NCBI GenBank assembly: GCA_020634455.1
Contig: JACKBQ010000001.1
Location: 1,922,001-1,986,000 of the forward strand
Length of the DNA: 64,000 nt
Direction of reading: 5' to 3'
From: Ardenticatenaceae bacterium
GTDB taxonomy: Bacteria; Chloroflexota; Anaerolineae; Promineifilales; Promineifilaceae
The first letter of the stretch is position 1, and each line of letters begins with the position of its first letter. Both the position numbers and the translations under genes were made by a program. The notes beneath the pieces are model-generated. The model was not told the DNA's origin. It worked only from the letters and a program-made list of their open reading frames with translations, and made no database searches. Shown one piece after another: positions 7,890-16,089 of the stretch.

Positions 7890-8696
7890 TTACACGGGAG
7901 CCAGCGTACCCGTCCAAATAAGCCAGCACAAGACACTTTTGGCTGACAGGCTGAGAATAATGTAGGCTCGCTCGCCATACAGATAATCGGCCCAACGCCC
8001 CACCTTTTTGTATTGCAGCACCATGTTGATGGCAAAAATGTTGAAGAATACAAACAGAATGGGCACGATGGCGTAGACAAAATCGGGGGGCTTGGCATCG
8101 CCAGAGTTTACCGCACCCACAAAGTACAACGTGATCACAATCCAAGGCACAAATCCGGCGATACAGCCGTAAATAAATGCCGTCCAATCAGTCTTTTTGG
8201 TTATCTGGTTGTGCAGCTCCATCAAAATACCAAACAGGTTCATGGTGGCATTGAGCGTAAAAATGAGGATCAATGCTCCCAGGTCCCAAATGCCAATCAG
8301 CATGCCAATGAGCACAATCATCAGCGATGAGCTGAGGGCATATTCATAAAAGCGGATGGGATTCATTCCTTTCTTCAAATTTTCCACATAGCTTTTGTAG
8401 CCAATGGTGGACAGGTAAAAGTGGGCCACGGCCGAAATGAGCAAAAACGCCGCCACCGCTGGTCCAAAACGAAGTTCATAAAACAACTGCGGGTTAGGCG
8501 TGAGGGCAAATGTTTCGGTGTTGAAGCTTAGGTAGTTGGTAAAAATGGGGTAGGTGGTGTCGTTGCTGACGACGATCATGAAAACGCCCTGAATGAGATG
8601 CAGGAAGCCCATAATCAGGTTGAAACGCTTTAGTTTTTCAAATTTTTCGTTGCTGGCAGCAGCGGTGCCAGATTTTGCTGACGCTTTTTTTGTCAT
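7890..8696 (-). CDS. Heliorhodopsin
   Basis: 268 residues with seven predicted membrane helices. Heliorhodopsin landmarks are RFNLIMGFLHLIQGVFM (helix A), NPIRFYEYALSSSLM (helix C; Glu118 at the counterion position), GIWDLGALILIFTLNATMNLFG and GERAYIILSLSAKSVLCWLIW. Lys253 is the retinal Schiff-base lysine in helix G. Family knowledge: heliorhodopsins are light-sensing retinal proteins of inverted topology, not proton pumps, of unsettled function. No retinal-forming dioxygenase gene is adjacent. A good sigma70-type promoter lies at 8781-8808. The basic N-terminus (MTKKASAKSGTAAAS) is longer than usual. Confidence 0.87.
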   Translation of the reverse strand: MTKKASAKSGTAAASNEKFEKLKRFNLIMGFLHLIQGVFMIVVSNDTTYPIFTNYLSFNTETFALTPNPQLFYELRFGPAVAAFLLISAVAHFYLSTIGYKSYVENLKKGMNPIRFYEYALSSSLMIVLIGMLIGIWDLGALILIFTLNATMNLFGILMELHNQITKKTDWTAFIYGCIAGFVPWIVITLYFVGAVNSGDAKPPDFVYAIVPILFVFFNIFAINMVLQYKKVGRWADYLYGERAYIILSLSAKSVLCWLIWTGTLAPV

Positions 8697-8780
8697 TTGA
8701 TCTTCTCCCTAGATTGAAATGTGCTGATGGCGTGTGGCTTTATCCCACTTGTCAACAATTGAGGTAACAGTAACACATTC

Positions 8781-8808
8781 AGTATAGAATGGTTTAGTCG
8801 ATTTTCAA
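8781..8808 (-). promoter_or_regulatory. Promoter of the heliorhodopsin gene
   Basis: On the minus strand TTGAAA (8808-8803), 16-bp spacer, TATACT (8786-8781). The inferred start near 8775 gives a leader of about 78 nt before the ATG at 8696, which is preceded by GGGAGAAG. Confidence 0.55.
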
Positions 8809-8885
8809 TAGGGGTAGGAGAGCAAAATACCAAGAAGAATACGGCCGTTCCAGCTCACATTTGTCAGGTGGTGGCCGAGGCGTTT

Positions 8886-9599
8886 TTACAGTGGGACCAG
8901 AAACACGTACAAACCGAAACCCATCGTTTCCCGGCCCCACTGCCAGTATGCCTTTTTCCAGATGCGGCGGCGGCTTACTTTTGCAGCAAGCTGCGCATCA
9001 CCAAGGTTTTGCAATAGGTCGCGTTCCGCTGCCAGCCAAAATGCGCCTTCAAAATGGTCCCACTCTTGCCGAGATGCCTTGATGGCGTAGACACATTCCA
9101 GCCCAATTTTCTGCCCAGCGGCGATATTCTCATCGTGTGTTCGGAGTTCTTTTGGGTCGATGCCGGTCATTTGCAGGTAGGCGGGGTCTGGTTCTTGCCG
9201 CCAATAGCCATCGCCGAGGATGATGAGCCCGCCGGGTTTGGTGATTGCTTTGAGGCTGGCCAGGGCGTTGTCTAGCGCCTCACCCACTTCGCCAAAGGCA
9301 TGGGTTGCGCCCAGGCTAAAGCAGGCGTCGAACTGGTTGGCGGGGAAGTTGAGTTCGGCAAAAGGGGCGGTGTGAAAGGTGACGTTGGGGGCGAAGTTGG
9401 CGGTTTTTTGGTGGGCGGTTTGAACGGCCGTTTCATCCACATCCACCCCCACCGCCTCACAGTTAAACCGCTGCACCAGCCGCAAAATAAGCTCCCCCTC
9501 GCCACAGCCAACGTCCAAAACCTTCGAGTCGGCAGTTAACCATAGTTCGTCGAGCAAATTGTCAATTCGTTCTGGGCTGAATGGATTGTTGAACAGCAC
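8886..9599 (-). CDS. SAM-dependent class I methyltransferase
   Basis: 237 residues. The SAM-binding motif I is VLDVGCGEGELILRL (about 27-41), motif II the acidic VGVDVDE, and motif IV the FDACFSLGATHAF region, followed by PGGLIILGDGYW. The substrate is not evident; the fold is closest to small-molecule methyltransferases. It starts 3 bp after the stop of the large membrane protein gene, so the two are probably co-transcribed, which may hint at modification of an envelope product. Confidence 0.75.
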   Translation of the reverse strand: MLFNNPFSPERIDNLLDELWLTADSKVLDVGCGEGELILRLVQRFNCEAVGVDVDETAVQTAHQKTANFAPNVTFHTAPFAELNFPANQFDACFSLGATHAFGEVGEALDNALASLKAITKPGGLIILGDGYWRQEPDPAYLQMTGIDPKELRTHDENIAAGQKIGLECVYAIKASRQEWDHFEGAFWLAAERDLLQNLGDAQLAAKVSRRRIWKKAYWQWGRETMGFGLYVFLVPL

Positions 9600-9602
9600 C
9601 TT

Positions 9603-12600
9603 CTACTCGCTTTGGGCCAGCGGCACCACGACAAATTCGCCATCTTCCGTTTGTAAACGCTGCCCCGTGGCCGGATCGTACAGGCCGATGCGCAGGCTGG
9701 CGTCCGGGGGCAGGTCTGGCGGCAGCGCGAGCATGTGGTCATCGAGGATGTATTCGCCAGGCACCCAGCCGGTGGTGGGGCGGGTCCAGTTGGCGGGTTC
9801 GCCATCTGCCTGGGCCAGAATTTGGCCATCGGCGTTGACGAGGTGGATGAAGACGCGGTAGCTGGTAGGGGTTTCGGCTTCGGCGCGCCACAACAAGGAG
9901 ATTGGAGAGAGGAGATTGGAGATTGGAGATTGGGTGAGGCCGAGGAGGGTGGTGAGGGGCTGATCGTTTTGGGAAAAGGTGGCGTTTACGGCCGTTTCCA
10001 TCTCCACTGCCTCAAAAACTCGCTCTGGAGCCGTTATGTCAATCTGACCCAAAACAATCTCATCCGCCACAAACTGGTAGCTGCCGGAATCCAATCCCGC
10101 AGGCAGGCGTAAAAGATGTTGACCGCGAACGGCCGTTCCCACCGCCCAATCCGCCGGGGGATAGCTGGGTAAGGTGAATGGCAGCATCCAGGTTTGACCG
10201 ATTGCGTCGTTGGCATCGTGCAGTTCCAGGTTGAAATTTTGGGCCAGCGGCGCGTCAGACGGCCGTTGCCAGAAAAAGGTCAGCAGCACCACATCGCCGG
10301 GAACGGCCGTTGCGCGATCTTGCCGAAATTCTAACAGTGGAATGCTCTGAATTTGCCCCAAACTATCCGCGGCTGCGCCTGTGGACTCAGGTTCGGTAAC
10401 GGTGATTTGGCCGAGAACGGCCGTTGGCCCCACCACAGATCCATCTTCCGCCAGCAGGGTGATGGGCTGCAAGGTGGCAAAGTCAAACAGCGTCAGGACG
10501 ATGTTGTACTGGCCCGGCGGCGTGCCACGCAAAACGGTCACCTCTCGGCTGTCCCAGGCCCCCTGGCCGGGCAGCCAGGCGCGGGTGTCAGGCGCGTCTT
10601 CGTAGAGGCGTGGGCGGAAGGTGTTCAAATCGCTCCAGGTGAGGCCGTCTGGCCCCACCAGCCAAACGTTGGATTGGTAGCGCGCCTGCGGGTAATCGGT
10701 AGCAGTCCAGGCGAGACCGATGTCGAAGAAGCTACCGGAGGGAACGGTCGTTTCGCTCAAGTTGTACCCGTCCAAGCGTAATTCGGCGGCCTGGAGAACG
10801 GCCGTATGTGCCACCTCCGGCCCCGCCATTCGCCGCAGCGGCGTCTCGCTGTTATCGAGAATCAGCTTGCCCGCGATGAGCAGCAGAGCGACGGTGAACG
10901 GTAATCGGTAATCCGTCATCGGTGGTCGGTAGTTGGTCGGTTTACCGTTTACCGATAACCGTTTACCGATAACCGATGACTGTGTTTTTACCAAAACCAG
11001 CAGCACCACCAAAACCCCGGCCAGCGAGAACAAACTCAGACCCAGCAGTGCGGTGCGGGTGGGGGTCGATTGCCAGCGCACGCTGATTTCGTGGTTGCCA
11101 GCGGGGACGGGAAAGGTGATGAGGCCGCTGGGGTCTTCGGGGGTGATGGGCACGGGGTCGCCATCCACTGTTGCCACCCAGCCGGGAAAATCAAACGAGA
11201 GGTAGCGGGCGGTGAACGGTTCCGGGCTGTTGATTTGGGCGGTGACGCCTAATTTTTCGTAGGTGATTGATTCGACAAGCGTGTCTGGGGGGAAAACGGC
11301 CGTATCCAATCGCTGCGGGGCTTCGTTATTTAGGTAATCAGCTTCGAGGGGGGATGAAGACGGCCGTTGCGCCACCGTGCGCGGGAAGTAGCTGCCTTCC
11401 GGGTCCACACCCACCAGCCCGGTTTCATGTTCGTACTGGTGTACCGTGTTAATGGTGGGAAACGCGGCTTCCTGGCACACGTTTGGGTAAACGTTAGGAA
11501 TTGCTTCTAAAACCAATAGCGCTACGGTCAGAGCGACCCCCACCCTAATCCTCCCCCTGCCAGGGGGAGGGGATTTTTGCTCCTTCTCCCTGTGGGAGAG
11601 GGCGGGGGTGAGGGTAAAAAATGGCACGCCAGCCAAAAACGCCAACGGCAGCGCCGCCCGCCCCACAAAGCGCCAGGGAAACTGCACAAAATCAATCAGC
11701 GGTAGCCCCTCCCAGATAAATTGGGAGATGGGCAGGGAGATGAAGAGGAATACGGCCGTACCCGCCATCATCAACCAAACATGAAACTGAATTTCACGAG
11801 GAAGCTTCTTTCTTTTGAAAATGGCAACCGCCACGCCCAAAACCGCCAATCCCAGCGGCACCCAGCCCAGCCGGAAAGGCAGCGGCGGATTGAGCAGCGA
11901 CGGGTTTTCGGGCGCGACGGGGGCCAAAATTTCGGCGGGGGTGGTGAAGTTGAAGCGAAAATCGTTGTTGCGCGTGGTAGTGGACTGCTCTAGCGTGACG
12001 CTGTTCAACTCCAGTAGCGCTCCGCCCGTGTAGAAAATCGTCGTGCCCAGGCCGAGGCCAAACAGCAGCACCAGTCGCGCCAGCCAGATGCGCCAGTTGA
12101 GGCGGTGCAGCCAGGCCAGCGCCAGCAGATAAACGCCCAGCGTCGCCGTAAAAATAAGCAGGGAAATGTTGTGGCTGAGTGATAGAAGGATGAGTCCGAA
12201 AACGGCCGTACCAAACCACCTAGCCTTCCCTTCCAGCAGCCAACGCCGCCCGGCCCAGAGCAGCAGCGGAAACAGCGGCAGCGCCGCCGACTCTGGCGAA
12301 TTGCCCCGCACCAGGGCATCCACCAGCACGTAGGGTGCGGCCATGTAGGCCATCCCGGCCACCAACCCGGCCCAACTGCCCAAAATGTCGCGCACCCACA
12401 AAAACATAAACCAGCCGCAGGCCAAAATCGCGATTATGTAAAATAGATTCGTGGCGACGGGCAGGGTCAAACCTAACAAATGCGGCCACAGCACCGCGTA
12501 CAAGGGCATCGGTTCGCGGTAAACAAAAAAAGGGTAGCCGTAGCCAAAGGCCAGATCGGGCAGCCAGCGGGTGAACAGAAGCCCATTTTCCCAGGCGTAG

Positions 12601-12752
12601 CGCATGGCAGCGACGCGGTGGTAATGCAGATGGCCGTCGTGGGTACAGGGAACGGCCGTCCACCTTAGCAGCGGTGTAATCAGCGGAAAGCCCCACGCGG
12701 TTAGCAGTAAAAATGGCCACCAGTTGGTGACGCGCTGACGAAAATTCTTCAT
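9603..12752 (-). CDS. PTPS-related giant multispanning membrane protein
   Basis: 1049 residues. The N-terminal 370 residues form 9-11 membrane helices with the start motif CTHDGHLHYHRVAAM and GYGYPFFVYREPMPLY. This fits the 6-pyruvoyl-tetrahydropterin synthase-related membrane family, which has GT-C glycosyltransferase-like topology. More helices lie near 400 and 570-640, then large beta-rich extracytoplasmic domains (650-1049). Three intergenic repeat families are inserted in frame: LTPALSHREKE...PPPGRGR (about 377-408), VIGKRLSVNG...TDYRLPF (about 589-619) and SPISNLLSPISLL (about 939-953). Enzymatic activity is unknown; a role in surface polysaccharide or lipid-linked sugars is inferred only from topology. 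Confidence 0.65.
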   Translation of the reverse strand: MKNFRQRVTNWWPFLLLTAWGFPLITPLLRWTAVPCTHDGHLHYHRVAAMRYAWENGLLFTRWLPDLAFGYGYPFFVYREPMPLYAVLWPHLLGLTLPVATNLFYIIAILACGWFMFLWVRDILGSWAGLVAGMAYMAAPYVLVDALVRGNSPESAALPLFPLLLWAGRRWLLEGKARWFGTAVFGLILLSLSHNISLLIFTATLGVYLLALAWLHRLNWRIWLARLVLLFGLGLGTTIFYTGGALLELNSVTLEQSTTTRNNDFRFNFTTPAEILAPVAPENPSLLNPPLPFRLGWVPLGLAVLGVAVAIFKRKKLPREIQFHVWLMMAGTAVFLFISLPISQFIWEGLPLIDFVQFPWRFVGRAALPLAFLAGVPFFTLTPALSHREKEQKSPPPGRGRIRVGVALTVALLVLEAIPNVYPNVCQEAAFPTINTVHQYEHETGLVGVDPEGSYFPRTVAQRPSSSPLEADYLNNEAPQRLDTAVFPPDTLVESITYEKLGVTAQINSPEPFTARYLSFDFPGWVATVDGDPVPITPEDPSGLITFPVPAGNHEISVRWQSTPTRTALLGLSLFSLAGVLVVLLVLVKTQSSVIGKRLSVNGKPTNYRPPMTDYRLPFTVALLLIAGKLILDNSETPLRRMAGPEVAHTAVLQAAELRLDGYNLSETTVPSGSFFDIGLAWTATDYPQARYQSNVWLVGPDGLTWSDLNTFRPRLYEDAPDTRAWLPGQGAWDSREVTVLRGTPPGQYNIVLTLFDFATLQPITLLAEDGSVVGPTAVLGQITVTEPESTGAAADSLGQIQSIPLLEFRQDRATAVPGDVVLLTFFWQRPSDAPLAQNFNLELHDANDAIGQTWMLPFTLPSYPPADWAVGTAVRGQHLLRLPAGLDSGSYQFVADEIVLGQIDITAPERVFEAVEMETAVNATFSQNDQPLTTLLGLTQSPISNLLSPISLLWRAEAETPTSYRVFIHLVNADGQILAQADGEPANWTRPTTGWVPGEYILDDHMLALPPDLPPDASLRIGLYDPATGQRLQTEDGEFVVVPLAQSE
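9893..9936. repeat. GATTGGAGATTGGAGATT repeat, in frame inside a CDS
   Basis: Tandem GGAGATT units, same family as the intergenic hairpins at 27917-27970 and 47005-47061. Here it is translated as SPISNLLSPIS in the minus-strand membrane protein. Confidence 0.7.
10895..10985. repeat. GGTAATCGGTAAACGGT hairpin repeat, in frame inside a CDS
   Basis: Both arms of the hairpin are present (GTGAACGGTAATCGGTAAT and ACCGATAACCGTTTACC) and are translated in the membrane protein. Intergenic relatives lie at 34583-34669, 58438-58528 and 59203-59240. Confidence 0.75.
11528..11622. repeat. CACCCTCACCCC / CCTCCCCCTGGCAGGGGGAGG repeat inside a CDS
   Basis: It contains CCCTGCCAGGGGGAGG- and CTCTCCCACAGGGAG-type palindromes, translated as LTPALSHREKE...PPPGRGRIRVG. 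Repeats giving this peptide are known from many bacterial genomes as mobile intergenic palindromes. Here it sits in frame between two membrane segments. Confidence 0.7.
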
Positions 12753-12789
12753 AAAAGTACAGAAAGGAACACAGATTCCATGAACAAAA

Positions 12790-12850
12790 ATGGGACGCTG
12801 ATTTTCCTGATTTTCCTGATCAGGGTAATCAGGAAAATCAGCGTCCCATT
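12790..12850. repeat. Hairpin repeat, CTGATTTTCCTGAT family
   Basis: Arms GGGACGCTGATTTTCCTGAT and ATCAGGAAAATCAGCGTCCC are nearly perfect complements around a small loop. It sits in the 234-bp gap between divergent genes 12752 and 12987. Confidence 0.8.
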
Positions 12851-12940
12851 AAATCTTCCACATGTGAAATTCTACGTCACGTTTTAAAAATCTTCCCAAG
12901 TGTAATCCACAACAGTTTGACTGCCGAATGGGTCGAATCT

Positions 12941-12949
12941 TGCTATACT
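12941..12949 (+). promoter_or_regulatory. Extended -10 element TTGCTATACT
   Basis: TGC-TATACT at 12941-12949, 38 bp upstream of the ATG at 12987. TTGACT at 12917 is the only -35-like hexamer but its spacing (21 bp) is too long, so an extended -10 promoter is proposed. Confidence 0.4.
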
Positions 12950-12986
12950 TTTGCCATCCTTATCCACACTCTGGAGGAAACCCACT

Positions 12987-14756
12987 ATGACATCCACAAA
13001 CCGGCGAGACGGCCGTCGTCCCCACATCTTAATTTGCGATCCCATTCACGAAACAGGGCTGAACATGCTGCAAGCGCAGATGGATGTGGCTGTCAAAACG
13101 GGCCTTAGCCACGACGATCTGCTGGACATTGTGCACGAGTACGATGGTCTGGTGATTGAAAATGACACGCACGTGACGCCTGATCTGATTGACCATGCCC
13201 TGAATTTACGGCTGATTGGCCGCGCTGGCTCCGGTTTTGACAACATTGACGTGGAGTACGCGCAAGAAAAAGAGGTCTCCGTGCTCAACTGCCCGGACGC
13301 CAACACGCTGGCGGTGGCCGAGCATACGATGGGGCTGCTGCTGTCGCTGGCGCGTCGCCTGCCACATGCCTACACCAGCATGATGGCGGGCAAGTGGGAC
13401 GTGCAGCAGTTGATGGGCACGGGCTTGTCGGGCAAAACGTTGGGTATTGTAGGATTCGGCCGTATTGGCCGCGAGGTGGCGATTCGCGCTGAGGCGTTTG
13501 GCATGAAGCTAATCGTCAACGAGCCGTCCATTACGCCAGAGCTGCGGCTGCAAGAAAAAATCCAGCGGGTGGATTTGAATGAACTGCTGGAACGAGCCGA
13601 TTTTATCAGCCTGCACGTGCCGCTGCGGCCGGAGACGCGCCACATCATCGGTGCGGCGCAGCTGGCGCGCATGAAACGTTCAGCGTACCTGATCAACACG
13701 GCGCGGGGCGGGCTGATTGATGAAGTTGCCCTGCTGGAGGCTTTGGAAGCGGGCAACATCGCTGGAGCCGCCCTCGATGTGTTCCAAACCGCCAAACAAC
13801 CCAATCGGGCGCTGATCGAGCATCCCCGCGTCATTGCCACGCCGCGCATCGCCGCCAGCACCGACGACGCCCATCTAGCCGCTTCCATCATGCTGGCTGA
13901 GCAAATCATCGAGTTTTTCCAGGAAGTGGAGGTGAGTACGGTGCTGCCGCTGCGGGTGGTTCCAATGGACAAGGTGGTGCCGCATGAACATTTCGATCAA
14001 AAGCGGGTGGACCGGCTGGCGGGGCGGTTGGAGGACGATGGCCTGTTGGGGAATCCGCCAGTGGTGATTGAGAGTGAAGACGGCCGTTACATTGTCCTCG
14101 ATGGCGCGACCCGCACCACCGCCATGAAGCAGCTCGGCTACAAGCACGGCATTGTCCAGGTTATCTCCACAGAAGACGGGCTAGGGCTGCATACCTGGTA
14201 CCACGTCATCTGCAAGATTCGGGTGAACGAGCTGCTGGCCCTGCTGCGCACCCTGCCCGACATCACGATGCAGGAAACCGACATCGAGCGGGCGGCCGAT
14301 GAGATGTTTGAGTACGGTGGCCTCTGCTACATCCAAATGATAGATAATCGCGTCTTTTTGATTTATCCGGCCCAAGGGGTGAACCGGCTGGAGGCTCTGA
14401 ACCAGTTTACCGAGGCGTACATTGATGCCGCCGGTCACGTGGACCGCACGCTGAACAGCAACATCCTCAGCCTGAAAAATGAATATGAAGAGTTAGCCGG
14501 TGTGGTGATTTTCCCTGAGTACACGGTGAATCAGGTAATGCAGGCGACGATGTCAAGCGGCCGTTTATTCCCAGCAGGTATCACCCGCTTCATCATTCCC
14601 GGCCGCATCTTGCGCCTCAATGCCCCCCTGTCCGTGCTCAAATCAGACATGTCCCTGCGCGAGAAAAACCGCTGGCTGCACGAACTGCTGGTAGAAAAAC
14701 AAGGCAAAGGCGGCATCCGCTTCTACGGCGAACCAGTTTACCTGTTGGATGAATAA
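12987..14756 (+). CDS. Fusion: phosphoglycerate dehydrogenase-like domain with SbnI/SerK-like serine kinase domain
   Basis: 589 residues; start chosen by TGGAGGAAA at 12972-12980. Residues 12-320 are a D-2-hydroxyacid/3-phosphoglycerate dehydrogenase fold with the NAD motif GFGRIG (156-161) and Arg240 in NTARGG. The catalytic His is Arg287 (TPRIAAST instead of TPHxGxST), and the partner Glu aligns with Gln271. Residues 322-589 resemble the ParB/Srx-fold free serine kinases SbnI and SerK: PMDKVVPHEHF with Glu334 at the catalytic position, VLDGATRTTAMKQLG, HTWYHV, and an SbnI-like C-terminus, FPAGITRFIIPGRILRLNAP (528-547). Those kinases make O-phosphoserine from serine. The first half may be regulatory. 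I know of no described fusion of this kind. Confidence 0.7.
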   Translation: MTSTNRRDGRRPHILICDPIHETGLNMLQAQMDVAVKTGLSHDDLLDIVHEYDGLVIENDTHVTPDLIDHALNLRLIGRAGSGFDNIDVEYAQEKEVSVLNCPDANTLAVAEHTMGLLLSLARRLPHAYTSMMAGKWDVQQLMGTGLSGKTLGIVGFGRIGREVAIRAEAFGMKLIVNEPSITPELRLQEKIQRVDLNELLERADFISLHVPLRPETRHIIGAAQLARMKRSAYLINTARGGLIDEVALLEALEAGNIAGAALDVFQTAKQPNRALIEHPRVIATPRIAASTDDAHLAASIMLAEQIIEFFQEVEVSTVLPLRVVPMDKVVPHEHFDQKRVDRLAGRLEDDGLLGNPPVVIESEDGRYIVLDGATRTTAMKQLGYKHGIVQVISTEDGLGLHTWYHVICKIRVNELLALLRTLPDITMQETDIERAADEMFEYGGLCYIQMIDNRVFLIYPAQGVNRLEALNQFTEAYIDAAGHVDRTLNSNILSLKNEYEELAGVVIFPEYTVNQVMQATMSSGRLFPAGITRFIIPGRILRLNAPLSVLKSDMSLREKNRWLHELLVEKQGKGGIRFYGEPVYLLDE

Positions 14757-14769
14757 ATCCTGGGGTTAA

Positions 14770-14851
14770 AAACTGGACGCGGACGAGCGCGGATGAACGC
14801 GGAAAAACCAATTTAAATTCGCGCTTGTCCGCGCTCGTCCGCGTCCCATCC
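14770..14851. repeat. Hairpin repeat, ACGCGGACGAGCGC family
   Basis: Arms GGACGCGGACGAGCGCGGAT and CGCGCTTGTCCGCGCTCGTC separated by an AT-rich loop; fills the 155-bp gap after the fusion gene and could act as its transcript end. Confidence 0.75.
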
Positions 14852-14911
14852 CCTTGATCTACCTGTATAATTAGGCAGATTGCATCAAAACCAGTCGCGG
14901 AGAGCAAATGA

Positions 14912-15328
14912 ATGATGGAAGAGAATATCAGGTTGAAGCATCAAGACATTACCGGGGCGATCCTGAATGCTTTTTATAAGCGTGTTTACGCTAAATTGGG
15001 GTATGGCTTTCTGGAGAAAGTTTACGAAAATGCGATGACCCACGAGCTGCAAAAGAGTGGGTTAGCCGTGGTGCAGCAGCAAAAGATTGAAGTGTTTTAC
15101 GATGGCAAAGTGATGGGCGAATATTTTGCTGATCTGGTTGTGGACAACAAGGTCATTGTGGAAATAAAAGCGGTGGAACAATTAAGCCACAGGCATGAAG
15201 CCCAACTGCTCAACTACTTGCGTTCTACCCAGTACGAAGTTGGCTTGCTCATCAACTTTGGCCCAAAAGCTGCCCACTGCCGCAAAGCGTTCGACAACAA
15301 GCGCAAAAACCCTTCCTGGAAGCCATAA
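14912..15328 (+). CDS. GxxExxY-family protein (PD-(D/E)XK-like)
   Basis: 138 residues. The family signature is GFLEKVYENAM (about 30-40), followed by FADLVVDNKVIVEIKAV, whose Asp and Glu-x-Lys match a PD-(D/E)XK nuclease core, and by AQLLNYLRSTQYEVGLLINFG. The family is widespread in bacteria with environmental genomes and its function is unproven. The start is the first of two ATGs (14912, 14915) preceded by GGAGAG. Between repeats on both sides, so probably monocistronic. Confidence 0.8.
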   Translation: MMEENIRLKHQDITGAILNAFYKRVYAKLGYGFLEKVYENAMTHELQKSGLAVVQQQKIEVFYDGKVMGEYFADLVVDNKVIVEIKAVEQLSHRHEAQLLNYLRSTQYEVGLLINFGPKAAHCRKAFDNKRKNPSWKP

Positions 15329-15413
15329 AACTGCTGTGTCGATTCGTGCTTGTCTGTATCCCAGAGCTTTAGCTGCATATATCCAAAAATATCTGTAGGA
15401 ACTGCTGAACATC

Positions 15414-16007
15414 ATGAAGCTAAAACTGAATGCAAAGTTTTTGAAAAGTTATGCATTTGGATTGATATTTGTCTTTGTTTGGTTTGCCATTGCCAAAAGC
15501 CTCATCAGCCCAATTCAAACAGACACGCCAAACGTTTGGGAAATAGCCACTCATGATTTATATGGTTTTTCAATTGAGTATCCGTTGAAATGGAAAGTAG
15601 AAACATACGGCGAAAATGGTTATCGTGGGTTTGATGATTTAAAGTTATTGATTTCTGATGGATCGATAACAAGCATTTTTAGCATATATATCTTATACCG
15701 TGAGTCTCAAGATGCTTCTCTAAATGATGTAAGGCTTTGGGGAGATGAACAAATAAAAGAGAATCGATTAAGAGCCTATCAAAGAGGGGAAGACGATTTT
15801 GAGGAAGTTTTTCAAAACAAGGAAATCTTAGGCGACAAAGATGTAATAAGATTACGTTATTCATTTCATGGCAATATGTATGAAGAAATCTATTTCGCTC
15901 ACAACAACAAAATGCTGATTATTAGATTGCAAAGCTCTCCTCAAGCATTCGAAGAAAACCTCGAAAATTTCAACAGAATCGTTGATAGCTTAACCTTCAC
16001 AGAATGA
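15414..16007 (+). CDS. Hypothetical exported protein with PsbP-like domain
   Basis: 197 residues, markedly AT-rich compared with its neighbours and free of the ACGGCCGT motif, which suggests later acquisition. There is an N-terminal membrane or signal segment (AFGLIFVFVWFAIAKSL, about 14-30). Then comes a beta-rich domain beginning HDLYGFSIEYPLKWKVE and ending NFNRIVDSLTF, the pattern of PsbP/Mog1-like extracytoplasmic domains. No catalytic motif is visible. The start is an ATG a few bases after TAGGAACTG. Confidence 0.55.
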   Translation: MKLKLNAKFLKSYAFGLIFVFVWFAIAKSLISPIQTDTPNVWEIATHDLYGFSIEYPLKWKVETYGENGYRGFDDLKLLISDGSITSIFSIYILYRESQDASLNDVRLWGDEQIKENRLRAYQRGEDDFEEVFQNKEILGDKDVIRLRYSFHGNMYEEIYFAHNNKMLIIRLQSSPQAFEENLENFNRIVDSLTFTE

Positions 16008-16089
16008 TGGGTAGTTCCTGTTTTCAAAACTAAACTTCATCAACCTTATTCCCATCTGTGCAAATCAGTGAAAATCCGTGTCCTGTTTT

